Below the pieces are notes generated by a model, which worked only from the letters and a program-made list of their open reading frames with translations, ran no database searches and had not been told where the DNA came from. From NCBI GenBank assembly GCA_036936605.1, contig JAUPFV010000001.1, positions 173,358,420 through 173,422,419 on the forward strand: 64,000 nt of DNA. The letters run 5' to 3'. Of the stretch, positions 1 through 10,900 are shown piece after piece (the stretch's first letter is position 1; the number at the start of each line of letters is the position of its first letter). This DNA comes from Limnanthes douglasii subsp. nivea (taxonomy: Eukaryota > Streptophyta > Magnoliopsida > Brassicales > Limnanthaceae). Both the position numbers and the translations under genes were made by a program.

Positions 1-3000
1 TAAAATTGTTCTACAATTAACAAACAAAATATGTGTAAACTACTTTAAAAAATGAAAAAAGAAAAAACACAATAAGAATCAATCAAGGCATGTGTTAGTC
101 TTATTAAGCAACTTGTACTTGCGAGGAATATTTAGCTTTATTGAAGAAATCAACATTAAAAGACAAAAAACTACATGCCACAATAACACCAATTTCTTGT
201 AACCTACATCTCTAAATGAGTAGTCTTTTCTCCACTATGAGACTACTTTGCAGAATTCTTTGGTAATACAGCTTACCTTTTCTGAAGAGCGTCTAAGAGT
301 GGATATGTTTTACACTCCATCAGAACTTTCTGATTAAGGGGTCGATGCCTATTTTATCTTTTCTGGTAGCCTTTTTGCTCCCGTGTTTCCACCCACCATA
401 GAAAATCCTTAGGCACATTAGTTAATGACCACTTGACTCCCACCCGCCATTGATCATACGAGTATTAGCTATCTGGTAAAGGCCAAGGTCCGGTTTATCC
501 ATGTTTGGTGTATGAATCAGACAAGGGAATCCTCAATGTTCTTGCCAAATTTAGTATAGGTTATTAGGAACAGCTTCCAAAGTTTATGTAGCTCGGCATC
601 ATGGAACTCTCGCTCCTTATAAAATTACCTGATGGAATTATCTAAAGCCCACTCGACTCTTCTTATAAAACCAACTGTTAGTGTAAGTTATCCCTTCAGT
701 TGTAGATTTCTCCTTAAGAATATCCATGTTGGTTGAAAGGCTTCGAGTTCTTATCACCTTCTTTGGTGCATGTCCCAAAAGGTCCCAATTTTCTCTACTT
801 TGAAAATGTTTCTCTCCACTCGGCCAATCAGGAGTCGGTATAATCTGTTACATTTCCTTAGCAACTAGCTCCCGCTCCAAAGGGACTTGAGGGTCTTCTA
901 AATATTTTTTTCCTGAGAGAAATATCTCATATGTCAGTGACCCGTTCTCCAAGGGATGTTGTGATAGCAGCGGTCAAAGATCAAATATTTACCATTATGC
1001 TATTTTTGTACTCTCACCATCATATCAAATACAAGGAAAATAGTCAAAGATAAAATTACATTAGACATTGTTATTTGCAACAACAAAAACATAAAAGGAG
1101 ATATAAATAAACTATCCTCTAGATCGGCCTTTACTTGCCAAGCCGCTACTTCTTTATGCTTTATGGGAACGACTGTTACAGTAGTTGTTTGTTGTAACCA
1201 TTGACTATCATTTTGAAATCTGGCTGGAATAGATTTTGTTTTTCCAAATGAGAGGCTATTTTGTATGATATATTATTCTTTTTCTAGGAACATCATGCAA
1301 GGGTTGAGCGAATAAGTCTCTACCTTTAGGGCACGATACACAATCCCACAACATTATTTTTCTATGTTTGAGAATATCATCACAGAGTAGACAGCACAAT
1401 ATGTCGACTTCGCATTACTACTACATTTAGTAGTTTTTATCTTTTTCATGGTTAGCTCACTACCATGTGACATTTGTTTGATTTGTTTGTCAATAAGCGC
1501 TAGTCTTTGAGGCGGAGTTTTCTTTATCTGTATGTCACCACTTTACCTCTAATTTTATATGTTTTGCCTTCTTTGTCTTGGATTTTGCCAGATCTTCGAG
1601 GTCCATAACCATAGGTTTTATGTTCTTCTATGTCATCATGAGATGCTTCAAAGTCATGTCGTGAAAACCTTGTTCATCACATAAAACTTCAACCTTGATT
1701 GCCAGACTGACCTAGTTCATCATAGAGAGACTTTCATACCTAGAAAAAGAGTAGCTTCACACTTATTAGGCACATCTGTGTATTCTAAGTTAATCGAACA
1801 ATAACAGCAGTGATAGGGTCCACCAACATATTCGTATTAGGAAGAGACACCTGCTACGACCCGCCTTCCCTAGGCATTACTAAGTGGAATAAAATTCTCG
1901 AGGTAACGAAACGCGTGATATAATTTTCTTCATTACATCAGGGCAATCATGCCCAAGCACTGGAACTTTTTCTTCCCCGAGCTCACCGTATCGACAAAAA
2001 AATATGTGTATTTTGCAATAATTCAACATGCAATCGAAAATTTTCTTATAATATTATAAAATAAAAATCTGAAGTAAGCAACTTACTGGCATAGGTGCAA
2101 TCCTTAGCAATGATCACCTCCCGATAAAGCCTGAATATCTCCTAAGTACCGGAGACGAAAAAGAAAATTCTCATCCACCTATTTCGACATTCGAAAGATA
2201 TGTGACCACCTTGTATTGGCTATGCATAGACATGTAGTAGAAGATGTATTTTATGAGCTTATACATGTAGCATAAATAGTTTTTCGGTACTTCCCCTTGA
2301 TGGGATGCATAATCTTCATGGATGTTGGGATGTTGTATTGTGATCCAATAACGCTGAGTGTGCATTTTTTCACTTAAATCACATATTACTGAATTACATT
2401 AATCGGTAAAAGGACGCCTATATTTGTCTAAATATTTCTCCTTATATGCAAATATTCCTATATAACATCGATCACTAGCTTCTCTGTCGACTATTTACCA
2501 TAAAGATTCAGGGGAAAGAAACTAGCGGTACAGGTAGCTACCTCTTAAAGTGAATGGCCGAGTTTTGGATGTTCTCCACGTCCATCTTTCTTTTTCTTCT
2601 GAATGATTAGATTCACTTCGTGTTATTTGGTTCTAAAATACTTTTAGAACATAAAGTAAGAAAGATAAGAAGATTTTCTTATAGAAAATAATCGTGAAAA
2701 AGATAGTGATTTATAACAATATGAGAAGCATGGGAAGATTGGAGAACAACAAAATATTATCGTCATTTTATTAAAACAATATTTCTTATTTCAATCGTAC
2801 ATCTGTCACTAAGCTAACTATTGGTAAAATCAACCTACCATCATACTATGTAAGGCCTACGTGTTCAACTTTCTTTGATAGACCTTGAAGTGGTCTACAA
2901 CCATTTTCCCTTCTTAAAAATGAAAATTCTCACACGCATGTTTTTTACAGATCTTTTATATATTTATTTTCTTTTTAAGAGTTTGACTCCTTGAATTTTT

Positions 3001-3475
3001 TTTTCACGCACCCTCGATACATTGTATAATTATACATTGTATAATTTTATTAATTTTTTGTCAATTTTATTTTGTGGCTAATATTAATGATTTTGTTCTG
3101 TATTATCCATTTTGGTAAAATTACCAACAATATTTTTCATTTTGGAAAAATATTACCAGTTAGTTTAACAGTTTGTTACATACTTTTGTATTTTTTTCGT
3201 AATTAAGTTTTTTATCCTTAATGAAGTTTTTGGTTGGTGAAATATTTAACGAGGCATAAGTCAACAACGAATTGAGCTCTTCAGAATCATGACAGTGCAA
3301 CTAATAGTAATTGGACCTGACAGAGGCGAGAATAACAAAACGTGACAATCCAATCACATCAAAAGTTCTTTAGACCGGTCAATTGGCTTAGGAAAATCAA
3401 AATCATAAGATTAACTTCTCATCTGAACCAACTGACTATGTTTCGGTCATGCTTTTTTTTAACCTCAAAACCAAT
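1..3475. other. AT-rich interval without a supportable gene
   Basis: No long open frame and no recognisable domain. Moderately GC-balanced patches around 300-1000 and 1500-2400 look like old decayed coding sequence, perhaps a transposon on the minus strand: a 64-codon minus frame at 2171-2365 is open but unrecognised. I could not assign a family. From 2400 to 3475 the sequence is mostly A/T runs. Confidence 0.5.
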
Positions 3476-3484
3476 ATTTGATTA

Positions 3485-3532
3485 GGGTCAAGCTATATAT
3501 ACCCAATTCAGGTTTAAGTATACCCAATTTTG
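3485..3532 (+). repeat. MULE left terminal inverted repeat
   Basis: About 48 bp that match the reverse complement of 11653-11700 with scattered mismatches. Shared blocks are GCTATATATACC and AAGTATACCCAA. Further copies of TATACCC lie just inside the repeat (to about 3570), so the subterminal region is itself repetitive. It follows directly on the 9-bp target duplication. Confidence 0.85.
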
Positions 3533-3591
3533 AATATACCCAAAGGTGATCTAAGTATACCCATTTTTTTCCAAAAATACCTTTTTGTGGG

Positions 3592-3598
3592 TATATAA
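3592..3598 (+). promoter_or_regulatory. TATA box for the PMD gene
   Basis: TATATAA lies about 110 bp inside the left MULE end and 175 bp before the first ATG (3773). A CT-rich stretch, typical of plant 5' leaders, follows at 3640-3770. Inferred from sequence only. Confidence 0.5.
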
Positions 3599-3732
3599 GC
3601 CAATTTTTTTTTACTAACTTCATCCACACCATTTTAACCTTCACTTTCTCTCACTTCACTCACATCTCTCACTTCTCTCTAAAATCTCACTCTCACTTTT
3701 CTCGCATATTTTCCGGCGAACCACCACCACCA

Positions 3733-3767
3733 CTCCTCCTCCTCCTCCTCCTCCTCCTCCTCCTCCT
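3733..3767 (+). repeat. (CTC/CCT)n microsatellite in the PMD leader
   Basis: About eleven consecutive CTC/CCT triplets directly before the presumed start codon of the PMD gene, within the 5' untranslated leader. Confidence 0.8.
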
Positions 3768-3772
3768 TCATC

Positions 3773-6381
3773 ATGGTCAAGAACAAAAACCCTCCGCCGC
3801 CTCATACGTAAGTTCCTAAATTAATTTTGTTTCTTAATTTTGTTAGATTTAGGTATGAATTTTAGTTTTTGGTTAGATTTAGGGTTGAATTTGGTGTTTA
3901 GGATAGAATTAGGTAGACAGATTAGGGTTTAGATAGGAATTAGGGGCCATTTTCCAGCCAACTTGCCGGCTGGAGAATGGCCGGCGATGCATCGGTGGTG
4001 CGTCTTGGGCAGCACCATCGGTGCGTGTAGGTGTGCCGAGCGGCACAGTCACCTGTGTCGCTCGGCACTAGCCCCCGTGCCGCTCGGCACGCCTTGTAGC
4101 GTACCTATGGTGCGCTGATTTTTTTTTTAAATATCCAAATTTTGTTTCAAAAGTTACAGTTTTGCATTTTTTTAAAAAAAACTTCAAATTTGTAAGAAAT
4201 TATTTTATAAAGTTAGCCAACCATGCGTATAAGAGTGTTGATGATTTTAATTTTGTATGTTACTGTTATTAATTTGGTGCTTTTTTTTGTATTTTTGTAT
4301 ATCAGACGCGGTTGAGGAGCGACGTCTTCCTCGATCCAGGGCGTATCCCCCTGGGTCAGGTCCGCCACCACCAGGGAAGAGTATTAAGACTGTTCGGGCG
4401 GTTGAGAATGAGCGGGTCCGCGATGCCAAGCGCGAACGAGATTTACCTGACGACCCTGAGACTATTCGTCTTAGGGAGGAGGAGGAAAGGATACGGAGTG
4501 ATCGGTCTTTGCGCCGAATCAAGCATGGCCAAAGGAAGGAAAAAGCCATAGAGACTGCGGACATTGATATAAGAGGTGGAGGCTCCTCACGACGAGAGAC
4601 GTCGTCATCACATACACGTAGATCACCACCTCCCACTGCTAGTGATCCACCACCTCTCTCTCCTTCTCACAGAGCTCTGTCCCCTGCGCATACTATTACA
4701 CATCCACCACCTGTTAGTGACAGGGTGGATGCCACTGGGGACCCTGAGCAGGACACGATCGATGAGGAGCACATAGATGCCATCCACACTGAGGAGCAGC
4801 GAAAGACGTTTGCATTTCTCAAATGCAACAAGATCCCTCTGTTTCCTGACTACAATGAGCATGAGGCGTACCACGTTTTCATCGGACAGGTAAGTACCTA
4901 ACTATTAAACGTCTAGTCTAAGGTTTTACTATTATTATGTTCTGACTTAGTTTTTAATTTATAGGGTCGCACTACACTGGGCATACAGGCACATTATAAT
5001 GTGCTTCGTATGTGGGACCTCAGTGCTCAGCCAGATGTGCAGCGATTTTTGGCGCGGACTCCTTTTGGTCCTCTTATAGCCCACCTGCCTCAGTACTTCA
5101 CACATTCCGTCCTTGACGAGGTTTTTGTTAAGCGTTGGCATCAAGAGACCAACACTTTCCATTTCTCATTTGGGGAGATAACGATTACGCTCGATGATGT
5201 CAGCTGCATTACAGGTTTCCCTATATTTGGTCGGACCCTGGATGTAGTCACGGCTCCACGTGATGAGGCATACAGCTACTATGCTAGTATGTTAGGTCTG
5301 ATAGTGGATGAGGTACGCACAGAGATACAGTCCACCAGAGGCGTTGGCTTCAAGATAAAGTGGCTGCGGGAGACTTTCACCAGGGGGCGCTACATCGAGC
5401 AGACTGATGCTGAGACTATCCGTCAGGTATCACGAGCATACTTTATGTTCTTATTTGGTTGTACTATTTTTGCGGATACTAGTCAGAAAAGCGTCAAGGC
5501 TGACTACTTGTACGGGTTAGCGAATATGGATTCTGGGTTGTGGGACATCGCATGGGGTACGAGTGCATTGGCATTCCTTTTCCGTGGTTTGGGTGATGCT
5601 TCGAAAGCATCGAAGCATAACCTTTATGGTTTTGTAGCTATGCTCGATTGCTGGATCTACGACCACTTCCCCGCGTTTAGGGCCTCAGACAATGCTGACC
5701 ACGTAGCGAGACAGCCTAGGATTGTGAAGTGGCTACCGAAGCGGATTGTTGGGCAAAACATCCGCCCCAAATCGGTTGTCCGTACTCTCCTTGCTGATCA
5801 GAAGGAGGCAGATGTGAGTTTTTAAATATATTTTTTGCATTAACATTTTGATATTAAGTTTTAGGATTTTAAAACACTCTAATTGTTTTACTGTTTTGTA
5901 ACAGGTGATATTTGAGCCATACCAGGACATTAGATTCCAGTTCCCCGTTCAGGAGATCCGCACCATTGTTGATCCTTTGCGGATGATGAGCACGGTCGAG
6001 GGCTACATGCCTGATCGGGTTATGCGCCAGTTTGGACGGGTTCAGGATGAGCCAGAACTCCCACTTGTACTACGACCGGGTTACAGGAAAGGATATCTAG
6101 CGAGGTACACGTGGCGAGAGAGCGCATGGCTAGATTGGCGTCAGCACTTGCTTTCTGAGGATCGATTGACAGTTACCATTGCCACGTATAGACAGTCTGC
6201 GACGAACACCTACTGGAGGTACCTGGCTGAGTATGGTTGGCATACTATTACTCCACCACCACGTACCACGGACGATAGACTGTTAGACGCTGTTCGCTCG
6301 ATTGTTACTATGCCCGTAGAGCGTGGGGAAGCGGGTGCGCTTAGGTGGAGAGATCAAGTCCTGCAGCTCTTCTCTCCTTGA
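3773..6381 (+). CDS. Plant mobile domain (PMD) protein, MULE-borne (MAIN-like / 'PP7 long form homolog' type)
   Basis: Exons: 3773-3807 (12 residues starting MVKNKN), 4306-4889, 4965-5813, 5905-6381. All introns have GT-AG ends and the last two junctions are phase 0, giving about 635 codons from exon 2 to the stop. The N-terminal half of exon 2 is Arg/Glu-rich, then Ser/Pro-rich. The PMD begins near the end of exon 2 (FLKCNKIPLFPDYNEHEAYH) and continues through exons 3-4 with the family landmarks RWHQETNTFHFSFGEITITL and LDDVSCITGFPIFG. PMD proteins (MAIN, MAIL1) are nuclear and act in silencing and genome stability in Arabidopsis; transposon-borne copies are common and of unknown function. 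Oddity: the 35-nt first exon leaves phase 2, but exon 2 needs one base, so the evident junction would run into a stop. Either a one-base indel or an unrecognised first exon is involved. The exon 2-4 frame has no stop. Confidence 0.85.
3945..4117 (+). repeat. Hairpin cluster A (PMD intron 1)
   Basis: GC-rich island inside intron 1. It holds a 15-bp stem with one mismatch (3945-3959 with 3968-3982, 8-nt loop), an inverted pair of 14-mers (GTGCCGAGCGGCAC at 4033-4046 and its exact reverse complement at 4077-4090), and a shorter stem around 3995-4020. It contains GCACCATCGGT and GTACCTATGGTGCGC, words that recur in clusters B and C of the same element. Confidence 0.85.
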
Positions 6382-6793
6382 TTGTTTGTCCTCATTATCG
6401 GACTTGTTTTAGCGTTGTTGTGATCTTTCATTCTCGTGGACTTCTTAGTTGTTTCACTATCGTATTTTGTATTATGACTTATGACATCTACTTTGTAATA
6501 TGACTTATGACATCTACTATCTACTGCTTCTATTGTTCTTTTAGATTTTTTGTACTTAACTTGAATTCGTTTTTTATAATTGAGATTCCACAAACAAACA
6601 TAAGTCGAACCATTCTTTCAATCAATCCTCTATAACATATATTTAACAATGTTCATCTTAAATTCGTCAAAAATAACACCATAACATTCACTTAAAATCC
6701 ATAACACCATAACACCAAAACACCATAACATTCACTTAAATTCGTCAAAAAAACACCATAACACAAAAACAATTTTAAAAAAAATACAACTTA
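6382..6793 (+). other. 3' flank of PMD gene, with a short direct repeat
   Basis: No gene. The PMD 3' untranslated region is likely at its left. At about 6665-6770 a block containing AACACCATAACATTCACTTA is present twice, with CACCATAACAC words between the copies. Nothing else seen. Confidence 0.6.
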
Positions 6794-7112
6794 TTGTGCA
6801 CCATGGGTACGCAGTCAGTGGTACCTATGGTGCACACTACTGCGTACCCATGGTACAATAGTGCGTGCACCATGGGTACACAGAAGACAGTACCCATGGT
6901 GCAGAGTACCATCGATAAAAGGGGTATGTACAGATGATACAACCCCCCTTGTACCGATGGTACCATGCACCGGTCGGCACGTTATGTACCGACCGGTGCA
7001 TGACACCATCGGTACACAGTGTGGTGTACCAATGGTGCACCAGACTGTGCACCATAGGTACCGTAGCCTGTGCACCATAGGTACACAGAAGACAGTACCT
7101 ATGGTGCGCAAT
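6794..7112 (+). repeat. Hairpin cluster B (GTACC-ATGGTGC palindrome array)
   Basis: About a dozen copies of GTACCYATGGTGCA or its reverse complement, arranged as hairpins. Two are striking: 6866-6903 (14-bp perfect stem) and 7071-7108 (13-bp stem plus T/G) share an identical 10-nt loop ACAGAAGACA, yet differ by one base pair in the stem (GGG/CCC against AGG/CCT), so both halves changed together. A third has a 12-bp perfect stem, TGCACCGGTCGG with CCGACCGGTGCA, at about 6966-7001. The array lies between the PMD stop and the TATA box of the small ORF. Confidence 0.9.
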
Positions 7113-7201
7113 TGTATCTTGGAATTTGTTTCCCGGTTTTTTTTCCCGCGTTTTCTGTTTTCGCGCTCTTAAATTCCCGCCAAAGTAAACTCTCATTATT
7201 A

Positions 7202-7208
7202 TATATAA
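7202..7208 (+). promoter_or_regulatory. TATA box for the 129-aa MULE ORF
   Basis: TATATAA, followed by a plausible short leader rich in ACA, and an ATG at 7274 about 65 bp downstream. Position and spacing fit a plant Pol II core promoter. Confidence 0.5.
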
Positions 7209-7273
7209 GGAAGTCTACCTTACAACACCAAACACACAAAACTCTCTTTCTAACATAGTTGAAGTCTTTCTTA

Positions 7274-7663
7274 ATGGGTTGGAGTGTGTTTGATGATGCT
7301 CATCTGCTCAAGGCTGCGAAAGCTGTGAAGTTCAAACGGCCGGACGATAATACCGATGAGTTCTTTGATGAAGTTTTGTGTATGATGTATTTCATGTACG
7401 ACAAAATGTCTACATCTAGACAAATGCCTCGATCTCGTACTCGTCAGGAGGTAGCCACTAGGTACAAGTCTATAACTAGTGGACCGATGTTCTTGGTGTT
7501 TAACGAGCCCCCAGAAGTCAGGAATGAAGCATTCGACTCATTCGGTTTAATGATCACAGACTATTTGTCTTTGGAAATGGCACAATACGTTCATTCTCAA
7601 ATTGTCATGAAGGAGGAAACAGTGCGTATTCTCAGCGACAATGGAGGCTACGATTTTGACTAA
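7274..7663 (+). CDS. Unrecognised 129-aa protein in the MULE
   Basis: Single-exon frame starting MGWSVFDDAHLLKAAKAV and ending GGYDFD, acidic at the C-terminus, with no membrane segment or signal peptide. I do not recognise a family. The start is taken at the first ATG after a TATA box at 7202-7208. It is convergent with the transposase gene, whose last exon ends at 7947, and lies downstream of hairpin cluster B. Base use is like the PMD exons (more G/C than the flanks), and the presence of a core promoter supports a real gene. It could be an accessory MULE protein, a separated PMD-gene exon, or captured host sequence. It does not resemble mudrB proteins that I can recall. Confidence 0.55.
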   Translation: MGWSVFDDAHLLKAAKAVKFKRPDDNTDEFFDEVLCMMYFMYDKMSTSRQMPRSRTRQEVATRYKSITSGPMFLVFNEPPEVRNEAFDSFGLMITDYLSLEMAQYVHSQIVMKEETVRILSDNGGYDFD

Positions 7664-7946
7664 CTGTCTGTTCTATATCAAGTTATGTACTAATGTTTAG
7701 AAGATGTTGTTGTTGCTTGTTTGCGATGTTTTATTTTAGTTATGAAATGATTATTGGCGTATCGTTATAAGTTGGTAAGTTACATGAATTACTGCAATAA
7801 AAGGGAAGGACCAAAACGACCAAAACGATGTAGTAAAACAAACAAAGTTCTAAACAACATAAATCCTTACAAATGACGTAAAGCGACCAAAAGACACAAA
7901 TGAGTTCGAAACAATAACATAAACCCGACCAAAACACATAAACCTA
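7664..7946. other. Short spacer between convergent MULE genes
   Basis: AT-rich, no frame or motif. Presumably holds the 3' ends of both convergent transcripts. Confidence 0.5.
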
Positions 7947-10900
7947 CTAAACAAATTCATCAAGATTAGTTACTTCTCGGAATGAACAAACTGGCTTTCT
8001 CCCTTCGAGTTCCGTGTATTTCTTGCAGCGACCAACTATTGGTAGCTCCCAATGCGTAGCCTCTTCGCTCTTCAACTTCTGCCACGTAGGATGTATGCAT
8101 GCGCAAGGGCAAAGGGGCTTGATTGATAGCTGTTTAATACTACTTAAATTAGAACCAACAATTGAGTAATATAGTGGTGAGAAAAACATAACCATATATC
8201 GAATGACTTACATTGACAAAGTGGTTAGTATCGACGAATCCAAACCCAATCTCACGTCTTTGGGCCATAATGGGGGGGCTTACCGCGCAGAAGTAAAAAA
8301 GTATGCCTACAGTTGTGAGACCCTACGAGTGACACAAAATGAACAATGCATTCGAACTTGGTTGCAATCGCAATCCCCATTTCAGGCATTGTCATCCAAT
8401 ATTTGGGTGATGCTGGTGTCTCGTAGTAGTTTATACTTTCTGCAACTTTCAGGTAATCCTCTTTACCGTTATAAATCTTGCTGTACGTGTCGTAGTTTTC
8501 CATTAGTTCATCGTATATTTCCTTTCGAACACCTCGCCAACATTATTCATGACCATACAACCCGAATGAAACTGCTCTATATCCATAATGGTCATCTGGC
8601 TTAACATCATTAATACCCGATATAAAAGGGTTGAAGTGAATCGGAAACCAACGCAAAAAACCTTTCCGGTCATGTATTAGTTCTGTGACTCGATCAATGG
8701 ACGGTTGTACGATGTTGCTACCTAGCGAGGCAATGGAAGAGGTACGAGTACGAGGTACTTTAGGCACATCTGCCCGAATCGTATTTTCACTACCAACTGC
8801 TTTACCTTTTTTAACTTTTGTTGGTTTTAAATACTGCATGACTACGTCATGACTAGCTTCATCCTCTTTTAGCGGGTACTCCCATCCGCTCATGTCCCGT
8901 TTAGTGGATGATGTATCCACTACCAACTTTCTTTTCACCTGTGGGCGGCCTCGGTGTTTCTGCTTCTCCAATGGCTCTAGCAATGACGATGTTTCAGGAT
9001 AAACAACTTTAAACCATTTCTTGTAAATATGTTTGATACGGCTTTCATCTTTTGTCTCCATAACATTGGTTACTAGCTTTAGCAGATCATCTTTGAGAAT
9101 TTCCATGGTCGTACGGAATGTACGAGGCATTATTTCTAACCTTATCCAGTGGATGTGAAAAGCATCTAGAGAGGCAGACATTCCACTTTTACGCCACTTG
9201 CGGACCTGGTGATAGCAAGGTATACCATGGGTAGATTTTATAGCGCATATACAGACGTCGGTGTCTTTAACATCTGACCCATCTTCAATAGCGACCATCT
9301 TGGTATCTTTGGCCTTCTCTACTTCGGAGAAAAATAGTTCTAACGCCATGTGGGAAACCTTGCCTCGAATCTCATCAAACAGTTTATCCGCGAACTTATG
9401 CAGTGCTATGTAACGACTCTTCTCGAACGACGACCTAATGGCAGCATGTTGGATTTCAACAAGCGAATGAACCCTCCCCCAAAATAACTCGAAGTTTAAT
9501 TTGCTCGTACGTATGTAACGCTTTAGGTTAGAATGAGCACTCTCGACGCGGTTAGTTGTGCAATGTCCCAAATGCAAGTTTTTGTTTGTCTTCCAAACAA
9601 CAAATTTGTCCATGTACTTATCGAGCCACGATTTTTCAGTATATTCAATTGCAATAGGGTAATCTTTGTACTCCAATAGCATGTCCCGTCTGGCGTGATC
9701 GAATTCAATCTCGGATTCTGCATACACAATCTTCTTCCAAGCAGTAACAAATTTGTTATGATCACTTTTCTCGAGGAAGTGTTTTCTTGTTTGCCCTTGA
9801 ACATTTTGGTTTATGTGCCAGCGACATAACATATGCGTTGTCTCTGTGAATACCACTTCTATGGCATTGATCAATGCTAAATCTCTGTCGGTTAGGATGA
9901 CCCGAGGTTCTTGAATTCCGTGAATGGAAATCAACGACTTCATACACTCTAACACCCATTTGAAGTTGTTTAACTTCTCACCCGACATGAAGGCAAATGC
10001 CGCACAGAAAGTCAATCCGGTACACGTCACACCCACTATCTCGAACAATGGCATACCATATCGTATGACTTTATATGTACTATCCATAATCAAAACTGTC
10101 GGAAATGTCCGCAAAAGGTCAACATTGACAGGATGGGCAAAAAACAAATCTGTAATGATTTGTCCATCGTCTTCACCAGATTTATGCCATTCATAATAAT
10201 TTTATGTCTTAAGCTCACCCAACAAGAACTGAAGTTGTGACCTACCCGCTTTCTTTAAAACCGGACTTTTCTGTCGTGCATTGTAGATCGTCCGCATAGT
10301 AGAAACATTATCTTCGTTCAATTTCTTCACACCATTCAGTATATCTCTGGGGTTAGTACCAATGAAGGTCGCTCGTTCAACATATTCCATCTCTTCATCA
10401 TTCAAACGGCCAGCAAAAGAATGACCATCTAGATGTATAGAAGTCTCATGGTTATGAATACCACATTTTACTTCTAACTTCCATTGATCTGGGGCAACCA
10501 TTGATCCGAGAAGCTGAAATGGGCAGTCAATCTTTTTCGTTCCCGTAGACTTCCGTTTACGGTCTTTTTCTGCAACCCTTGGAGTATATTTCCCCCCCCC
10601 CTCTTACACTGGAAATAAACTCTCGGATTTTTTCTGTTGTTTACTTTGTCGCGCCGACTTATGTTGATAACCATACCATAAAGTTTTCCTATCTTCGTAA
10701 CCCATTTCACCAACGCGTCGTGTGTGTAGAACTCGGTAGTGAAGAACAAATGACTGTAATCAGTAGCGGAAGGTGCCTCAGTCCCACTTGCGACATTCGT
10801 CCCCTGTTACACAACAAAAAAGCACAATAAACATTCAGGTATAGTTAAAAACATAAAAAAATCTTGATTTTTTTCGAAAAACATGCGCGAATCCAAAGTT

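Noticed and set aside
1..2600. Possible decayed transposon protein on the minus strand
   Set aside because: Composition hints at former coding sequence, but no motif could be matched to a family, so no feature is called.
4247..4636. Minus-strand ORF of 129 codons
   Set aside because: Exactly opposite PMD exon 2, low-complexity Arg/Ser-rich; a shadow frame of the real exon.
6775..7196. Several overlapping ORFs rich in VCTMGT and VPMVHR
   Set aside because: Produced by hairpin cluster B in all frames; palindromic repeats stay open by composition.
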